Below are positions 37,925-47,644 of a stretch of 64,000 nucleotides of DNA, in pieces. The translations under genes and the position numbers were made by a program. Each line of letters starts with the position of its first letter. Position 1 is the first letter of the stretch. This DNA comes from Sulfurimonas sp. (GTDB lineage: Bacteria > Campylobacterota > Campylobacteria > Campylobacterales > Sulfurimonadaceae), in the NCBI RefSeq assembly GCF_028714975.1, contig NZ_JAQTLH010000001.1, positions 248,001 through 312,000 on the forward strand. Reading direction: 5' to 3'. Below the pieces are notes generated by a model. It searched no databases. It saw only the letters and a program-made list of their open reading frames with translations, and was not told the DNA's origin.

Positions 37925-39028
37925 ATGCACAAAAGGAAAAAAAGTAGTTCCAAAAAGCAATCAAAAACTTTAGTTTATATAGCATGGATTTTAACTTTTA
38001 TAGCGGTTGCATTAAGCTCGGTTGTTGCAGGATACTACTTTGGATATGACGATGCGAAAAAAGAAACAGTAAAAAAAGAACAGATAAAAGAAGAAAAAAG
38101 ATCCTCCGTACTCAAAAAACTTGAAGATTCAGGTGCTAAAAAAGAGGATTTGGATGTAAACAACAGACTCAAAGAGGTATTAAAAAAAGAGAGTAAAACG
38201 ATAGCGGAAGATAAAGAGGCAAAAGAAGAGAAAGAAGTTAAAGCCAAAGACGAGAACCAAACTAAAATAGAGAAAGAGAAGGCAAGGGAAAAAGAGGCGG
38301 TAAAAGAGTATGAAGATGCTTCGCATGAGGTTGAGGGCGCAGTGTTGCCGGCACCGCCAAAACGTGAAATCGTAAAAATTTCTACTAAAGCGAAGTTGGC
38401 GATTATCATAGATGATGTAAGCGTTAAGTCACATGTTAGCGCCGTAGAGAACCTTAAACTTCCTATAACAATGTCTTTTTTGCCGCCGAGTGAACTTAGA
38501 CCGAACTCCCATGTTCTGGCATCAAAAGAGAAATTCTATATGGTTCACTTACCTATGGAAGCTAAAAATTTTAAAAGAGAGGAACCCTTTACCCTTAGGG
38601 TAGAGGATTCCCAAGAGAAGATATCACAAAGAATTATAGAGATAAAAAAACTTTTTCCAAGAGTTAAGTATATAAACAATCATGCAGGCAGTAAGTTTAC
38701 ATCAGACGAAGGGGCGGTAGGTAGATTGATTCATGTGCTGAATGAACAAAATATTAGTTTTATCGATAGCAGGACTATCGGCGAATCAAAGGTGCCCAGC
38801 GTAATGAAAAGTTATAAAAAACAGTATGTAGGCAGAGATGTTTTTTTAGATCATCAGATTGATAAAGATTATATAAAATCACAAATTAAAAAAGCAATCG
38901 AAGTAGCTAAGTTGCACGGAAGCGCAATCGCAATAGGGCATCCGCACGCAAATACGATTTTAGCAATTGATGAATCAAAACACCTCTTTAAAGATGTTGA
39001 GTTGGTTTTGGTAGATAAGCTTTATTAA
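37925..39028 (+). CDS. Divergent polysaccharide deacetylase family protein
   Basis: The C-terminal domain (about 150-367) belongs to the YibQ-like divergent polysaccharide deacetylase group: KLAIIIDDVSVKSHVSAV, LPITMSFLPPSEL, YMVHLPMEAKN, VKYINNHAGSKFT and IAIGHPHANTIL. The N-terminus has one membrane anchor (about 18-40) and a long lysine/glutamate-rich helical stretch (about 50-130), so the enzyme-like domain is periplasmic. Its substrate, possibly peptidoglycan or another glycan, is unknown. dprA begins one base after its stop. Confidence 0.88.
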   Translation: MHKRKKSSSKKQSKTLVYIAWILTFIAVALSSVVAGYYFGYDDAKKETVKKEQIKEEKRSSVLKKLEDSGAKKEDLDVNNRLKEVLKKESKTIAEDKEAKEEKEVKAKDENQTKIEKEKAREKEAVKEYEDASHEVEGAVLPAPPKREIVKISTKAKLAIIIDDVSVKSHVSAVENLKLPITMSFLPPSELRPNSHVLASKEKFYMVHLPMEAKNFKREEPFTLRVEDSQEKISQRIIEIKKLFPRVKYINNHAGSKFTSDEGAVGRLIHVLNEQNISFIDSRTIGESKVPSVMKSYKKQYVGRDVFLDHQIDKDYIKSQIKKAIEVAKLHGSAIAIGHPHANTILAIDESKHLFKDVELVLVDKLY

Positions 39029-39029
39029 A

Positions 39030-39806
39030 ATGAATATAGTTAAAAATGAGATTCACGAACTGCTCTCTATGAAAAGCTATCCTTCACAGCTTTTTTATGA
39101 CGGAAATCTTGAACTCTTAAAAAGAACAAAAATCTCGATTGTCGGAAGCAGAAAACCGACAAAATATTCACGGGAGATTATTCAAAAACTCTCATCCGCA
39201 CTTTGTAAAAACGGAGTTTGTATCGTAAGCGGCGGTGCTATGGGCATAGATGCGGTAGCTCACGCGGGTGCCGGAAGCTCAAACACTATCGCTGTTTTAC
39301 CGTGCGGGATAGATCTGCGTTATCCGGCAGTAAATAAGAGTTTGTTAAACGATATACAAAAAAACGGGCTTTTGCTTAGTCAGTTTGAACTCGGATTTTG
39401 TGCGACTCCTTGGAGTTTTGTGGTGAGAAACGAGCTTGTCGTTGCACTCGGAGATGTCTTAGTAGTCGGTGAGGCAGAGATAGACAGCGGAACTATGAGA
39501 AGTGTAGAGTTTGCATTAAAAATGAAAAAAGAGATTTTCGTACTTCCGCAGCGTTTTGGTGAGAGCAGCGGTACGAACCTGCTTGTTAAAGAGCAGAGAG
39601 CAAAAGTGATTTATGATATAGACGAGTTTGTTGCAAGATTTTCTACATCTAAAAATCAGCAACTGCCAAAGAGGGATGATTTTATAGAGTTTTGCACGGC
39701 AAATCCCACTTATGATGAGGCTTTGGCTAAGTATCCGCAAAGAGTTTTTGAAGCTGAGCTTAGCGGTGAAATAGAGATACTCGGCGGTAAAATTTTTGTG
39801 TTGTAG
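39030..39806 (+). CDS. dprA: DNA-processing protein DprA
   Basis: DprA protects incoming single-stranded DNA during natural transformation and loads RecA. The Rossmann-like domain has IVGSRKPTKYS, VSGGAMGIDAVAHAGA and LPCGIDLRYPAVNKSLL. At 258 residues it is a short form with only a small C-terminal extension. Its presence indicates possible natural competence. It is convergent with queA, only 4 bases away. Confidence 0.93.
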   Translation: MNIVKNEIHELLSMKSYPSQLFYDGNLELLKRTKISIVGSRKPTKYSREIIQKLSSALCKNGVCIVSGGAMGIDAVAHAGAGSSNTIAVLPCGIDLRYPAVNKSLLNDIQKNGLLLSQFELGFCATPWSFVVRNELVVALGDVLVVGEAEIDSGTMRSVEFALKMKKEIFVLPQRFGESSGTNLLVKEQRAKVIYDIDEFVARFSTSKNQQLPKRDDFIEFCTANPTYDEALAKYPQRVFEAELSGEIEILGGKIFVL

Positions 39807-39810
39807 CAAT

Positions 39811-40851
39811 CTATAATATTAACATAGCATCACCGTAAGAGTAAAATCTGTATCTTTCTTTTATGGCTATGTCGTAGAGTTCCATAGCTTTTTCTAAGCC
39901 GACAAAAGAGGCGACAAGCATAAGCAGTGTTGATTTTGGCAGGTGAAAATTTGTAAGCAGATGGTTTACTCTTAGCGGTCTGTTGTTTGGGTGTAAAAAT
40001 AGATTTGCTTCACCCCTTTGCAACTCTTTGTTTCTTGCATAAAACTCTACCGTTCTTGTAGAAGTTGTTCCTACGCTTAAAATAGGTATCTCGGAATCAA
40101 GAAGTTTTTTGGCTTCATCGGAAATATCATAATACTCGGAGTGCATCGGATGTTCTGTTATCGTATCGCACTCTACGGGCTTGAATGTTCCGCTTCCTAC
40201 ATGCAGTGTTATAAAAGCGTGAGGAAATTTTGAACAGACTCTCTCGTGCTGCTCTTTTGTAAAATGAAGCGATGCCGTAGGAGCCGCAACGGCACCTTCT
40301 TCTTTGGCAAATACGCTTTGGTACTCATTTTCATCTTCTTTATTGTCTTCTCTTTGGATATACGGAGGGAGGGGAACATGACCGATTTTATCTATAATAG
40401 GGAGCAGCTCTTCAAAGCGTAAAGCTTCTTTAGTAAAGTTTTCGTCTTGATAAAAATTTACAATTCTGCTTCCCTCTTCAAGCAACTCTTTTACATCCGC
40501 AATTAGATTTTCATTAAAAATGATTTTGGTGCCGACTTTTACTTTGCCCCTGATATATACACTTATGTCGTGTGCATTTAAGGCTCTGTTTATAAGAAGT
40601 TCGATTTTTCCGCCGCTTGGTTTTTCGCCGAAAAGCCTTGCTTTTATTACTTTTGTGTCATTGAATATAAGTGCGCAATTTTTCGGGATAAATTTTTCTA
40701 AATCCCAAAAATTAACATGTGAAATTTTGCCTGTTGTTCTGTCGTAAACTAAAAGTTTTGCACTGTCTCTGGGAGAGGCTGGGTAGGTCGCTATAAGTTC
40801 TTTTGGAAGGCAAAAATCATAGCTAGAAGTGAGTAGCTCTTTGCTACTCAC
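39811..40851 (-). CDS. queA: S-adenosylmethionine:tRNA ribosyltransferase-isomerase
   Basis: QueA transfers the ribosyl moiety of S-adenosylmethionine to preQ1 in tRNA, making epoxyqueuosine. Typical motifs include LIATYPASPRDSAKLLVYDR, CALIFNDTKVIKARL, HVGSGTFKPV and LLTNFHLPKSTLLMLVASF. The 346 residues are standard. It follows tatC by one base on the minus strand as the last gene of the hemW-tatB-tatC-queA group. Confidence 0.96.
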   Translation of the reverse strand: MSSKELLTSSYDFCLPKELIATYPASPRDSAKLLVYDRTTGKISHVNFWDLEKFIPKNCALIFNDTKVIKARLFGEKPSGGKIELLINRALNAHDISVYIRGKVKVGTKIIFNENLIADVKELLEEGSRIVNFYQDENFTKEALRFEELLPIIDKIGHVPLPPYIQREDNKEDENEYQSVFAKEEGAVAAPTASLHFTKEQHERVCSKFPHAFITLHVGSGTFKPVECDTITEHPMHSEYYDISDEAKKLLDSEIPILSVGTTSTRTVEFYARNKELQRGEANLFLHPNNRPLRVNHLLTNFHLPKSTLLMLVASFVGLEKAMELYDIAIKERYRFYSYGDAMLIL

Positions 40852-40852
40852 T

Positions 40853-41653
40853 TTATCTCTCTAATTTTTTCATATCGGCATCAATCTCGTCTTCATCTTC
40901 TTTTTCCTCTTCAAGAGGAGGTGCAGGATTTACCGCTTTAACGATTAAAATAGAGATACCGTATAAAATGGTTAACGGGATTGCCATAAGAAGTTGAGTT
41001 AAAACATCCGGCGGAGTAAGAACGGCAGCAACTATAAAAATAAGTACTATCGCATATCTAAAAAACTCTATCATATGTCTGTCGTTTATCATGCCAAGAA
41101 GTGCTAAAGAGTATGCAAAAATAGGCAATTCAAAAGCAATTCCAAAACCAAACATAATTTTTGTAAAGAATCCTACATAATCTTCTATGTTTATAAGCGG
41201 AGTAAATTTAAAACTACCGAATTCTATAAGAAAATCAAAGCCTAACGGGGTAACTACATAATAAGAAAATAAAACTCCGACTATAAACATTGTCGTTCCG
41301 CCGAATATAAACGGAAGTACTAGTTTTTTTTCATTTGCATAGAGTGCCGGCGCCACAAATGCCCATATTTGAGCCAAAATTATAGGCAAAGAACCTAAAA
41401 TTGCCGCAAAAAACGACACTTTAAGAGCAACAAAAAATGTTCCGCCGACTTGAGTCGTCGTAACCATACCGTCAGCTGCATGTATGGATGTTTTACCGAC
41501 TTCGATAAGTGCATTATTCAGCGGCGCGACTATCCATTCTAAAATCTCTTCATGAAAAGAGAACATTACAAAAAACATTACAAATAGGGTGGCAATAGAT
41601 ATTGCCAATCTTTTTCTTAGCTCAATTAAATGCGGTCTTATCTCATCAAACAT
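40853..41653 (-). CDS. tatC: Sec-independent translocase protein TatC
   Basis: TatC is the six-helix core of the twin-arginine translocase and recognises RR signal peptides. The 266-residue protein starts with FDEIRPHLIELRKRL, the conserved cytoplasmic N-terminus. It carries six hydrophobic segments and a charged C-terminal tail (EEEKEDEDEID). It overlaps tatB by 8 bases. Confidence 0.96.
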   Translation of the reverse strand: MFDEIRPHLIELRKRLAISIATLFVMFFVMFSFHEEILEWIVAPLNNALIEVGKTSIHAADGMVTTTQVGGTFFVALKVSFFAAILGSLPIILAQIWAFVAPALYANEKKLVLPFIFGGTTMFIVGVLFSYYVVTPLGFDFLIEFGSFKFTPLINIEDYVGFFTKIMFGFGIAFELPIFAYSLALLGMINDRHMIEFFRYAIVLIFIVAAVLTPPDVLTQLLMAIPLTILYGISILIVKAVNPAPPLEEEKEDEDEIDADMKKLER

Positions 41654-42065
41654 TTTTCTTATCTTCTTCTACTTTATTTGTCGCTTGTGCAGTATCGTTC
41701 TTTTTGAGTGTTACCTCTTGCGGCTGAGTCGGAGCAGCTTTTTTCTCCGGTTCTTTGAGGCCCTCACCCATATAAAAATCATCCTCAAGCGTTGTTAGCT
41801 TTGCCGCCATTGCTTTAATATCCGTAGAGCTTTTTACTTGATCTGAAACATCAAGAAGCTCTTTTTTGTATGCCAAAGCTTCATCTTTCATGCTTTTAAC
41901 ATTCAACTCTTCTTCAAAACTATCTTTTATAGAACTGATAGTATTTTTAGTGCTTTTAAAAAATTTAGCTAACTCTACCATTGCACCCGGTAGTTTATCC
42001 GGACCAAGAAATAAAATAGCAACAACAGCGATGACGAGTATCTCTCCAAAATCCATACCAAACAT
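41646..42065 (-). CDS. tatB: Sec-independent translocase protein TatB
   Basis: TatB partners TatC in binding twin-arginine signals. One N-terminal membrane helix (FGEILVIAVVAILFLGPDKLP) with the LGP hinge is followed by an amphipathic helix and a long variable tail of 139 residues in all. Proline at the hinge and the acidic residue in the helix (FGMDFGEIL) fit TatB rather than TatA. tatA is not in the window. Confidence 0.92.
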   Translation of the reverse strand: MFGMDFGEILVIAVVAILFLGPDKLPGAMVELAKFFKSTKNTISSIKDSFEEELNVKSMKDEALAYKKELLDVSDQVKSSTDIKAMAAKLTTLEDDFYMGEGLKEPEKKAAPTQPQEVTLKKNDTAQATNKVEEDKKNV

Positions 42066-42120
42066 AAAAAAATCCTTAAATTATATAATAGGGCAAGATT
42101 CTATCTAAAGAATAATTAAA

Positions 42121-43173
42121 TTAATATATAAAGAGTGCAATCTCATCTGATAAAAGGTAGTCGTTGTTGTAAAAAGTATCATTTTGTAATATAAGTTTTT
42201 TTTCATCAACCAAAAGATAGGCTTTTTTTAATTCATTTGAATTTAAAATAGTTTTAGATATTCCCACACATGAACGAAGACCTAAAAAAATACGCTCTGT
42301 TTTTTTATCTTCTAGGGTTAATGTTTCACTCCTTATATTTAGCGGATTTTTAATATACTCTTCAACGCTGGGAGTCGGATAGTATCTCTCTGGGCCCAGT
42401 TTGCCAACGGCTCCGCTTCCAAGCCCTATATAATCTTTGTACTCCCAATATCCAAGATTGTGAGTGCTTCTGTAAGAGCCGAAATTGCTAATTTCATACT
42501 GCTCAAATCCGGCATCGCCTATTTTTTTAAAGAGCCAAGATGTTAGTTTTAGTCTCTCTTTTGACATATGCGGTTTTGACTCAAAGGGCGTGCCCTCTTC
42601 AATGGTCAGGGCATAAGCGCTAAGATGATTTATGGGCAGAGAAAAAGCGGTGACAAGGTCGTTTTCTAAAAGCGCTTTTGTATCGCCCAGCGTTGCATAA
42701 ATCAGGTCAAGCGAGATATTTTTAAATCCGACTTTTTCTGCATTTAAAATCGCCTCTTTTGCTTGAGTGGCGTTATGCGCGCGGTTTAGAAGCTTTAGTT
42801 TGTCTTTGTTAAAACTTTGCACTCCGAAACTTATACGATTAACTCCAAGTTCAAACATTCCTTCAAGCCACTCAAAAGTTGCGCTGTTTGGATTTGCTTC
42901 GCTTGTTATTTCTATATTATCGCCAAAATAGGGTTTTGACATCTCAAAGATTTTTTTATAAAGTTTCGGTGAAACGGTAGAGGGTGTTCCGCCGCCGATA
43001 AAGAGTGATTCTATCGCTTTTGGCGTGGCGCTAAATCTTTTTAGCTCAAACGCAAGCTGAGTACAAAGAGCCTCCATATAGTGCTCTTTGAGGTGAAACT
43101 TGTCTACATAAGAGTTAAAAGCGCAGTAAGAGCATTTTGAATCACAAAACGGGATGTGTATGTAGAGTAACAT
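42121..43173 (-). CDS. hemW: HemW-like radical SAM protein (HemN family)
   Basis: The protein begins MLLYIHIPFCDSKCSYCAFNSY, a C-x3-C-x2-C cluster that binds a 4Fe-4S centre and S-adenosylmethionine. HemW proteins deliver heme to targets, whereas the closely related HemN oxidises coproporphyrinogen III. The 350-residue length and lack of the HemN N-terminal extension favour HemW. It lies 55 bases upstream of tatB in the same direction. Confidence 0.88.
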   Translation of the reverse strand: MLLYIHIPFCDSKCSYCAFNSYVDKFHLKEHYMEALCTQLAFELKRFSATPKAIESLFIGGGTPSTVSPKLYKKIFEMSKPYFGDNIEITSEANPNSATFEWLEGMFELGVNRISFGVQSFNKDKLKLLNRAHNATQAKEAILNAEKVGFKNISLDLIYATLGDTKALLENDLVTAFSLPINHLSAYALTIEEGTPFESKPHMSKERLKLTSWLFKKIGDAGFEQYEISNFGSYRSTHNLGYWEYKDYIGLGSGAVGKLGPERYYPTPSVEEYIKNPLNIRSETLTLEDKKTERIFLGLRSCVGISKTILNSNELKKAYLLVDEKKLILQNDTFYNNDYLLSDEIALFIY

Positions 43174-43176
43174 TTC

Positions 43177-44289
43177 CTATCTTGAAAGATTGCTAAGCGT
43201 GTTGATAATCTCATCCATTTTATCGCTGATGAGTCCGACTTCATTTGAGATATCGTTAACTTCATCGGCATTTCTGTTTAGCGCATCGGAACTCTCAGAG
43301 ATAGATTGGATTAGAACATTTGTTGTCGCTGAAGTCTCGGCTAAACTTTTTTGAGTTCTCTCTGCAAGTTTTCGCACCTCGTCGGCAACAACGGCAAATC
43401 CTCTTCCGTGTTCACCTGCACGAGCCGCTTCAATAGCCGCATTAAGCGCTAAAAGATTTGTCTGTTCGGCTATATCGCCGATGGTAGCTAAAATGCTTTT
43501 TGTCTCATTCGCATTTGCTACTAGAGTTTGAAGGTTATCAACCATGTCATTCTCTTTTTGAGCAACATTGTGGATTCTCTCTACTGTCTCGTTAATCATC
43601 TCTTTTAGGTCTCTAATCGTGCTGTTGGTAATTTTTGAGATGGTTTGGTTTAGCATATTTGAAGATTCGACTATGGTCTCTTGACTCTCTTTGTTTTTTT
43701 GTTCCATATCCTGAAGTGCTTGACCGAGATTGTTTATGTTTGTGAGCAGTTCAGCCATTTTTGCTTCGACATCGATTGTGCTTCTTGTCGAAAACTCTCC
43801 GTTTGAAAACTTCTTAAGTGTAGAGATGGCATTATCGATATTTTTTTCAGAATGGTTCAGCATATTGTTTAGGCTGTTTTTAAGTACATGTACATAAGGA
43901 GTTTTAGAGTCGGATGAAATTCTGCTTGAGTAGTCCCCTCTTGAAACTTTATCAGCCAAAAGAACCATCTCGCCTGCAACTTTCGTATCTTCAAGTACTG
44001 AATTTTGGTAACTGTTTACAATCTTGTTGAAGTTTACCTCCGCTTCATCTTGAGTGTTGTTGTTAAGCTCGATTCTGTTTCTGTTAAACTCCATCATGTC
44101 GATTAACTCGACTCTTTTTGAGTTTATATAGGCGTTACCCGGACTCTTTATCAATCCGAGCGCGATTGTAATCATAAAAGTTACTACTGCAAGAACTGCG
44201 TGAATGATGGTAGACTCTACCAAAAAGAGTGATGCCAAAAGTATTAAAAAAGCTATAGATATGATTATATTTTTTTGTGTAGCGTTCAT
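43177..44289 (-). CDS. Methyl-accepting chemotaxis protein, CetA-like
   Basis: Two adjacent N-terminal membrane helices (about 8-27 and 29-48) with almost no periplasmic loop are followed by a HAMP-like region and a receptor signalling domain. The hairpin tip reads [39 protein letters not shown]. Lack of a ligand-binding domain and the preceding PAS gene match the CetA half of the split CetA/CetB energy-taxis system of Campylobacter jejuni. It lies 3 bases before hemW. Confidence 0.9.
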   Translation of the reverse strand: MNATQKNIIISIAFLILLASLFLVESTIIHAVLAVVTFMITIALGLIKSPGNAYINSKRVELIDMMEFNRNRIELNNNTQDEAEVNFNKIVNSYQNSVLEDTKVAGEMVLLADKVSRGDYSSRISSDSKTPYVHVLKNSLNNMLNHSEKNIDNAISTLKKFSNGEFSTRSTIDVEAKMAELLTNINNLGQALQDMEQKNKESQETIVESSNMLNQTISKITNSTIRDLKEMINETVERIHNVAQKENDMVDNLQTLVANANETKSILATIGDIAEQTNLLALNAAIEAARAGEHGRGFAVVADEVRKLAERTQKSLAETSATTNVLIQSISESSDALNRNADEVNDISNEVGLISDKMDEIINTLSNLSR

Positions 44290-44298
44290 CTGAATTTC

Positions 44299-44682
44299 CT
44301 ATCTTAATGTTTTATATAGCTCTAGGGCTTGTTGAATCTCTTGCTCGGATGGTTTTCTTCGGCATGAAAGATAAGTTTTCTCTTTTCTTGTTTCATCATA
44401 TAGCGGATAAACGGTTGCATAAACCCAGTAAAACCCGCCCTCTTTGGTTCTGTTTTTTACATAACCGTTCCAGACTTTATCGCTCTTTATTGTCTCCCAT
44501 AGACTTTTGAATGCAGCTTTTGGCATATCGGGATGGCGAACGATATTGTGAGGTTTTCCGACTAGCTCCTCAAGCGTATAACCTGCAACATTACAAAAGT
44601 CATCGTTGGCAAATAGTATTATGCCTTTTGAGTCGGTTTGTGATACTAAAAAATCGTTCTTTTTTAAAACATACTCTTTCAT
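44299..44682 (-). CDS. Aer-type PAS domain protein, CetB-like
   Basis: This soluble 127-residue protein is essentially one PAS domain close to the Aer family: FLVSQTDSKGIILFANDDFC, PHNIVRHPDMPKAAFKSLW and GFYWVYATVYPLYD. In CetB the PAS domain binds FAD and senses redox or oxygen. It sits 9 bases upstream of the CetA-like receptor, on the same strand, and probably signals through it. Flavin binding is inferred, not seen. Confidence 0.85.
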   Translation of the reverse strand: MKEYVLKKNDFLVSQTDSKGIILFANDDFCNVAGYTLEELVGKPHNIVRHPDMPKAAFKSLWETIKSDKVWNGYVKNRTKEGGFYWVYATVYPLYDETRKEKTYLSCRRKPSEQEIQQALELYKTLR

Positions 44683-44737
44683 TCAAATAGCCTCTCTCTT
44701 TTTATCTAAAAGTTTACAATAATAAAATGAAAAATAG

Positions 44738-44765
44738 TTGATTTTAAATGCTAATTTTGTATAAT
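44738..44765 (+). promoter_or_regulatory. Sigma-70 promoter of rppH-lysC-hobA-holB-folP
   Basis: TTGATT (44738-44743) and TATAAT (44760-44765) are separated by 16 bases and lie just before the rppH start at 44799. No internal promoter is evident downstream because the genes are tightly packed. Confidence 0.55.
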
Positions 44766-44798
44766 TCCAAATTCAAAACTTAATATCGAAGTGAAGCT

Positions 44799-45269
44799 AT
44801 GAGCAAAAAAGATTTATATCGCCCTAATGTTGCTATGATAATAGTATCAGACAGCTATCCGCATAAAAAAGAGATTTTTTTAGCTCAAAGAAATGATTTG
44901 CTTGATGTATGGCAGTTTCCTCAAGGCGGGATTGATGAGGGAGAAGAGATTATAGAAGCTCTTTTTCGTGAACTTCAAGAGGAGATAGGCACTGACAGAG
45001 TTGAGGTGATTGCTGAGTTTCCTGAGTGGATTTCATACGACTTTCCTCCAAGAATAGCACAAAGCATGAAGCCTTTTATAGGGCAGACACAGAGATATTT
45101 TTTGGTTAAATTGCAAGAGGATGCAACGATAAATATCAATACGGAGCATCCGGAGTTTCGTGATTATAAATTTGTAACTGCCGATGAGGCTTTAAATCTT
45201 AGTGCCAGTTTTAAAAAAAATGTTTATGAGAGTGTGATAAATTATTTCAAAGAAGAGGGATTGTTATAA
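44799..45269 (+). CDS. rppH: RNA 5'-pyrophosphohydrolase (Nudix)
   Basis: RppH converts the 5' triphosphate of mRNA to monophosphate, triggering decay. The Nudix box GGIDEGEEIIEALFRELQEEIG is at about 43-64. PNVAMIIVSDSYP, AQRNDLLDVWQFPQG and the C-terminal YKFVTADEAL match the 156-residue RppH group. It heads a compact operon in the same order as C. jejuni. Confidence 0.93.
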   Translation: MSKKDLYRPNVAMIIVSDSYPHKKEIFLAQRNDLLDVWQFPQGGIDEGEEIIEALFRELQEEIGTDRVEVIAEFPEWISYDFPPRIAQSMKPFIGQTQRYFLVKLQEDATININTEHPEFRDYKFVTADEALNLSASFKKNVYESVINYFKEEGLL

Positions 45270-46481
45270 ATGTTGATAGTTCAAAAATTTGGCGGAACGA
45301 GTGTAGGCGATTTAAATCGCATTCAAAATGTTGCCAATCGCGTAAGTAAAACAAAAAAAGCCGGACATGATGTCGTTGTAGTCGTTTCGGCTATGAGCGG
45401 AGAGACAAATAAGCTTATAGATTATGCCGAACATTTTTCTAAAAATGCTTCTCGCGCGGACATGGATATGCTTCTTAGTTCAGGAGAGCGCGTAACTGCA
45501 TCGCTTCTCTCAATAGCTCTAAACGAGATGGGACTTCCCGCAGTTGCAATGAGCGGGCGAAAAGCCGGAATAGTAACGGATACCCATCATACAAAAGCGC
45601 GCATCCAAAATATAGATCCGACTGCTATGCATGAAGCTCTCAAAGAGGGTAAAATCATAGTAGTTGCCGGTTTTCAAGGTGTAAACGAGAGCGGTGACGT
45701 AACGACTCTTGGACGCGGCGGAAGCGACTTAAGCGCCGTTGCTATTGCAGGAGCGGTTAAAGCGGATTTGTGCGAGATATACACCGATGTCAGCGGAATA
45801 TTTACGACTGATCCGAGAATTGAGCCAAAGGCTAAAAAGTTAGAGAAAATCTCATACGACGAGATGTTGGAATTGGCGTCTTTGGGTGCGAAAGTGCTTC
45901 AAAACCGTTCAGTTGAACTGGCAAAAAAATTAAATGTAAATCTAGTAACAAGAACAAGCTTTTCAGATGAAGAGGGAACTTTAATAACTAAGGAAGAAAA
46001 TATTATGGAAAAACCGTTAGTAAGCGGAATAGCGTTAGACAAAAATCAAGCTCGCGTGTCGTTAATAGGCGTAAAAGATAGACCGGGAATCGCATCTGAT
46101 ATCTTTACTAAACTTGCAAAAAATAATGTAAACATTGATATGATTATCCAAAATGTCGGACATGACGGCAAAGCGAATATTGATTTTACGGTTCCGGTGG
46201 GCGACTTAAACGACGCAAAAGCGGTAATGGATACATTTGTAAAAGAGTCTGAAGTAGATGAAGTGACTTATGATGAAAATATCTGTAAAGTCTCTATTGT
46301 CGGTGTAGGTATGAAATCTCATACGGGCGTTGCCGCAAAGGCATTCTCTACAATGGCGGCTGAAAATATCAATATCAATATGATTTCAACTTCAGAGATA
46401 AAAATCTCTATGGTTATTGCTGAGAAGTATGCAGAGCTTGCGGTTAGAGCTCTTCATAGTGCTTACGAATTAGATAAGTAA
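45270..46481 (+). CDS. lysC: Aspartate kinase
   Basis: LysC phosphorylates aspartate, the entry to lysine, threonine, methionine and diaminopimelate synthesis. The kinase domain opens VQKFGGTSVGD and has DVTTLGRGGSDLSAVA. Two C-terminal ACT domains (about 260-400, GIASDIFTKLAKNNVNIDMI and VAAKAFSTMAAENININMIS) suggest allosteric feedback by lysine or threonine. The 403 residues are usual. Confidence 0.96.
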   Translation: MLIVQKFGGTSVGDLNRIQNVANRVSKTKKAGHDVVVVVSAMSGETNKLIDYAEHFSKNASRADMDMLLSSGERVTASLLSIALNEMGLPAVAMSGRKAGIVTDTHHTKARIQNIDPTAMHEALKEGKIIVVAGFQGVNESGDVTTLGRGGSDLSAVAIAGAVKADLCEIYTDVSGIFTTDPRIEPKAKKLEKISYDEMLELASLGAKVLQNRSVELAKKLNVNLVTRTSFSDEEGTLITKEENIMEKPLVSGIALDKNQARVSLIGVKDRPGIASDIFTKLAKNNVNIDMIIQNVGHDGKANIDFTVPVGDLNDAKAVMDTFVKESEVDEVTYDENICKVSIVGVGMKSHTGVAAKAFSTMAAENININMISTSEIKISMVIAEKYAELAVRALHSAYELDK

Positions 46482-46485
46482 CTTT

Positions 46486-47034
46486 ATGTCGGATTTTGCT
46501 CAATGGAGCCTAGACGCTATCAGAGAAGAGGGCGGTTGTTTTAGTTGGTTGGAAGAGCAGCGGTTTGACTGGACGACTACGACTTCACAGGCACTGGAGC
46601 AGATTCTTAGCGGTAAGACGGTCATTCTCATTACTGATGAGAAGAGAAAATGGCTTGAGACTTATATCCTTGATTTTTTAAACAGCGCTCAACTTGAGCG
46701 TCCGCTTCTTCCGATACTTAGCATAGATAGTATATACAAGCACTACAACAGCATAAGCGGCGGCGAGATGATTGATATGGTTGAAGATATGATATCTTTA
46801 GCTCATAAAGATGATTACTTCTTTTGGTATATCGGCAGGGGCGATGACAAAAGAGCCGATATCGCAAAAAGAAAAGATACAAGCTATTTTTGGATTTTTG
46901 ATGAAGACTACCTCAATGCTTTTACCCTAAAATCTTACGATAAACTGCTCGATATAAAATTACTACAACTTTACCGACTTTTTAATGCATCTCTTAATGC
47001 TGCGATGTTTGGAGAAGTTGATGTCAACTCATAA
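46486..47034 (+). CDS. hobA: DnaA-binding replication initiation regulator HobA
   Basis: HobA binds domains I-II of DnaA and promotes its oligomerisation at oriC. It is a Campylobacterota-specific functional counterpart of DiaA. The 182 residues resemble H. pylori HobA at FAQWSLDAIREEG, LSGKTVILITDEKRKWLETYIL and LLDIKLLQLYRLFNASL. The position between lysC and holB, as in Helicobacter and Campylobacter, is decisive. It overlaps holB by 14 bases. Confidence 0.9.
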   Translation: MSDFAQWSLDAIREEGGCFSWLEEQRFDWTTTTSQALEQILSGKTVILITDEKRKWLETYILDFLNSAQLERPLLPILSIDSIYKHYNSISGGEMIDMVEDMISLAHKDDYFFWYIGRGDDKRADIAKRKDTSYFWIFDEDYLNAFTLKSYDKLLDIKLLQLYRLFNASLNAAMFGEVDVNS

Positions 47035-47644
47035 CTCTAAAAAAGGGTATATTTTAATCTCCACTAACATCCAAGCGGAGTTTGAGAGGCTAAGAGAAGA
47101 GTTAAAACCAAATAGAGTTGTCGGTTTTATAGAAGATGAGTTTAAAATAGAGCATGCAAAAGCAGTCCTTGCAGAGTCATACATCAGCGAATCGCAAACG
47201 AAATATATCGTTTTGGGTGCTAATAATTTTAACAGCGTTTCGCAAAATTCGCTTCTAAAACTACTGGAAGAGCCGCCTAGAAACATAGAGTACATTATCA
47301 TATCCTCCACAAAATCAAACCTGCTTCCTACCGTACGCTCAAGAATGCCGATTTTAAAAGGCGAAACAGAGCATACGGCACAAGAGATCAATATTAATCT
47401 ATCTAAGATAGACTATGCAGAAGTTTTTGAGTTTTTAAAAGCAAACGAGAGAGTTAAAAAAAGCGAAGCGAAGGGTCTTGTCGAAGCGCTTTTTAACAGA
47501 GCCGTTAAAGAGAGGGTTACACTTAGTGTTTCACAACTTCAAAATTTTGACAGAGCGTATAGACTCTTGGAGTTAAACTCAAGACCGCAGAGTGTTTTGG
47601 CTATGCTTCTTATGAGTTTTGCGGGAGAAAAAAATGCAAATTGA
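47021..47644 (+). CDS. holB: DNA polymerase III subunit delta' (HolB)
   Basis: Delta' is part of the clamp loader. The recognisable segment NSLLKLLEEPPRNIEYIII, with a following SRMPIL, matches the AAA-like fold, without a Walker motif. ATG 47021 (MSTHNSKKGYILIS) has GGAG six bases upstream inside hobA and replaces the longer track start at 46985. At 207 residues it is much shorter than E. coli HolB (334), as is usual in this phylum. Confidence 0.87.
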   Translation: MSTHNSKKGYILISTNIQAEFERLREELKPNRVVGFIEDEFKIEHAKAVLAESYISESQTKYIVLGANNFNSVSQNSLLKLLEEPPRNIEYIIISSTKSNLLPTVRSRMPILKGETEHTAQEININLSKIDYAEVFEFLKANERVKKSEAKGLVEALFNRAVKERVTLSVSQLQNFDRAYRLLELNSRPQSVLAMLLMSFAGEKNAN

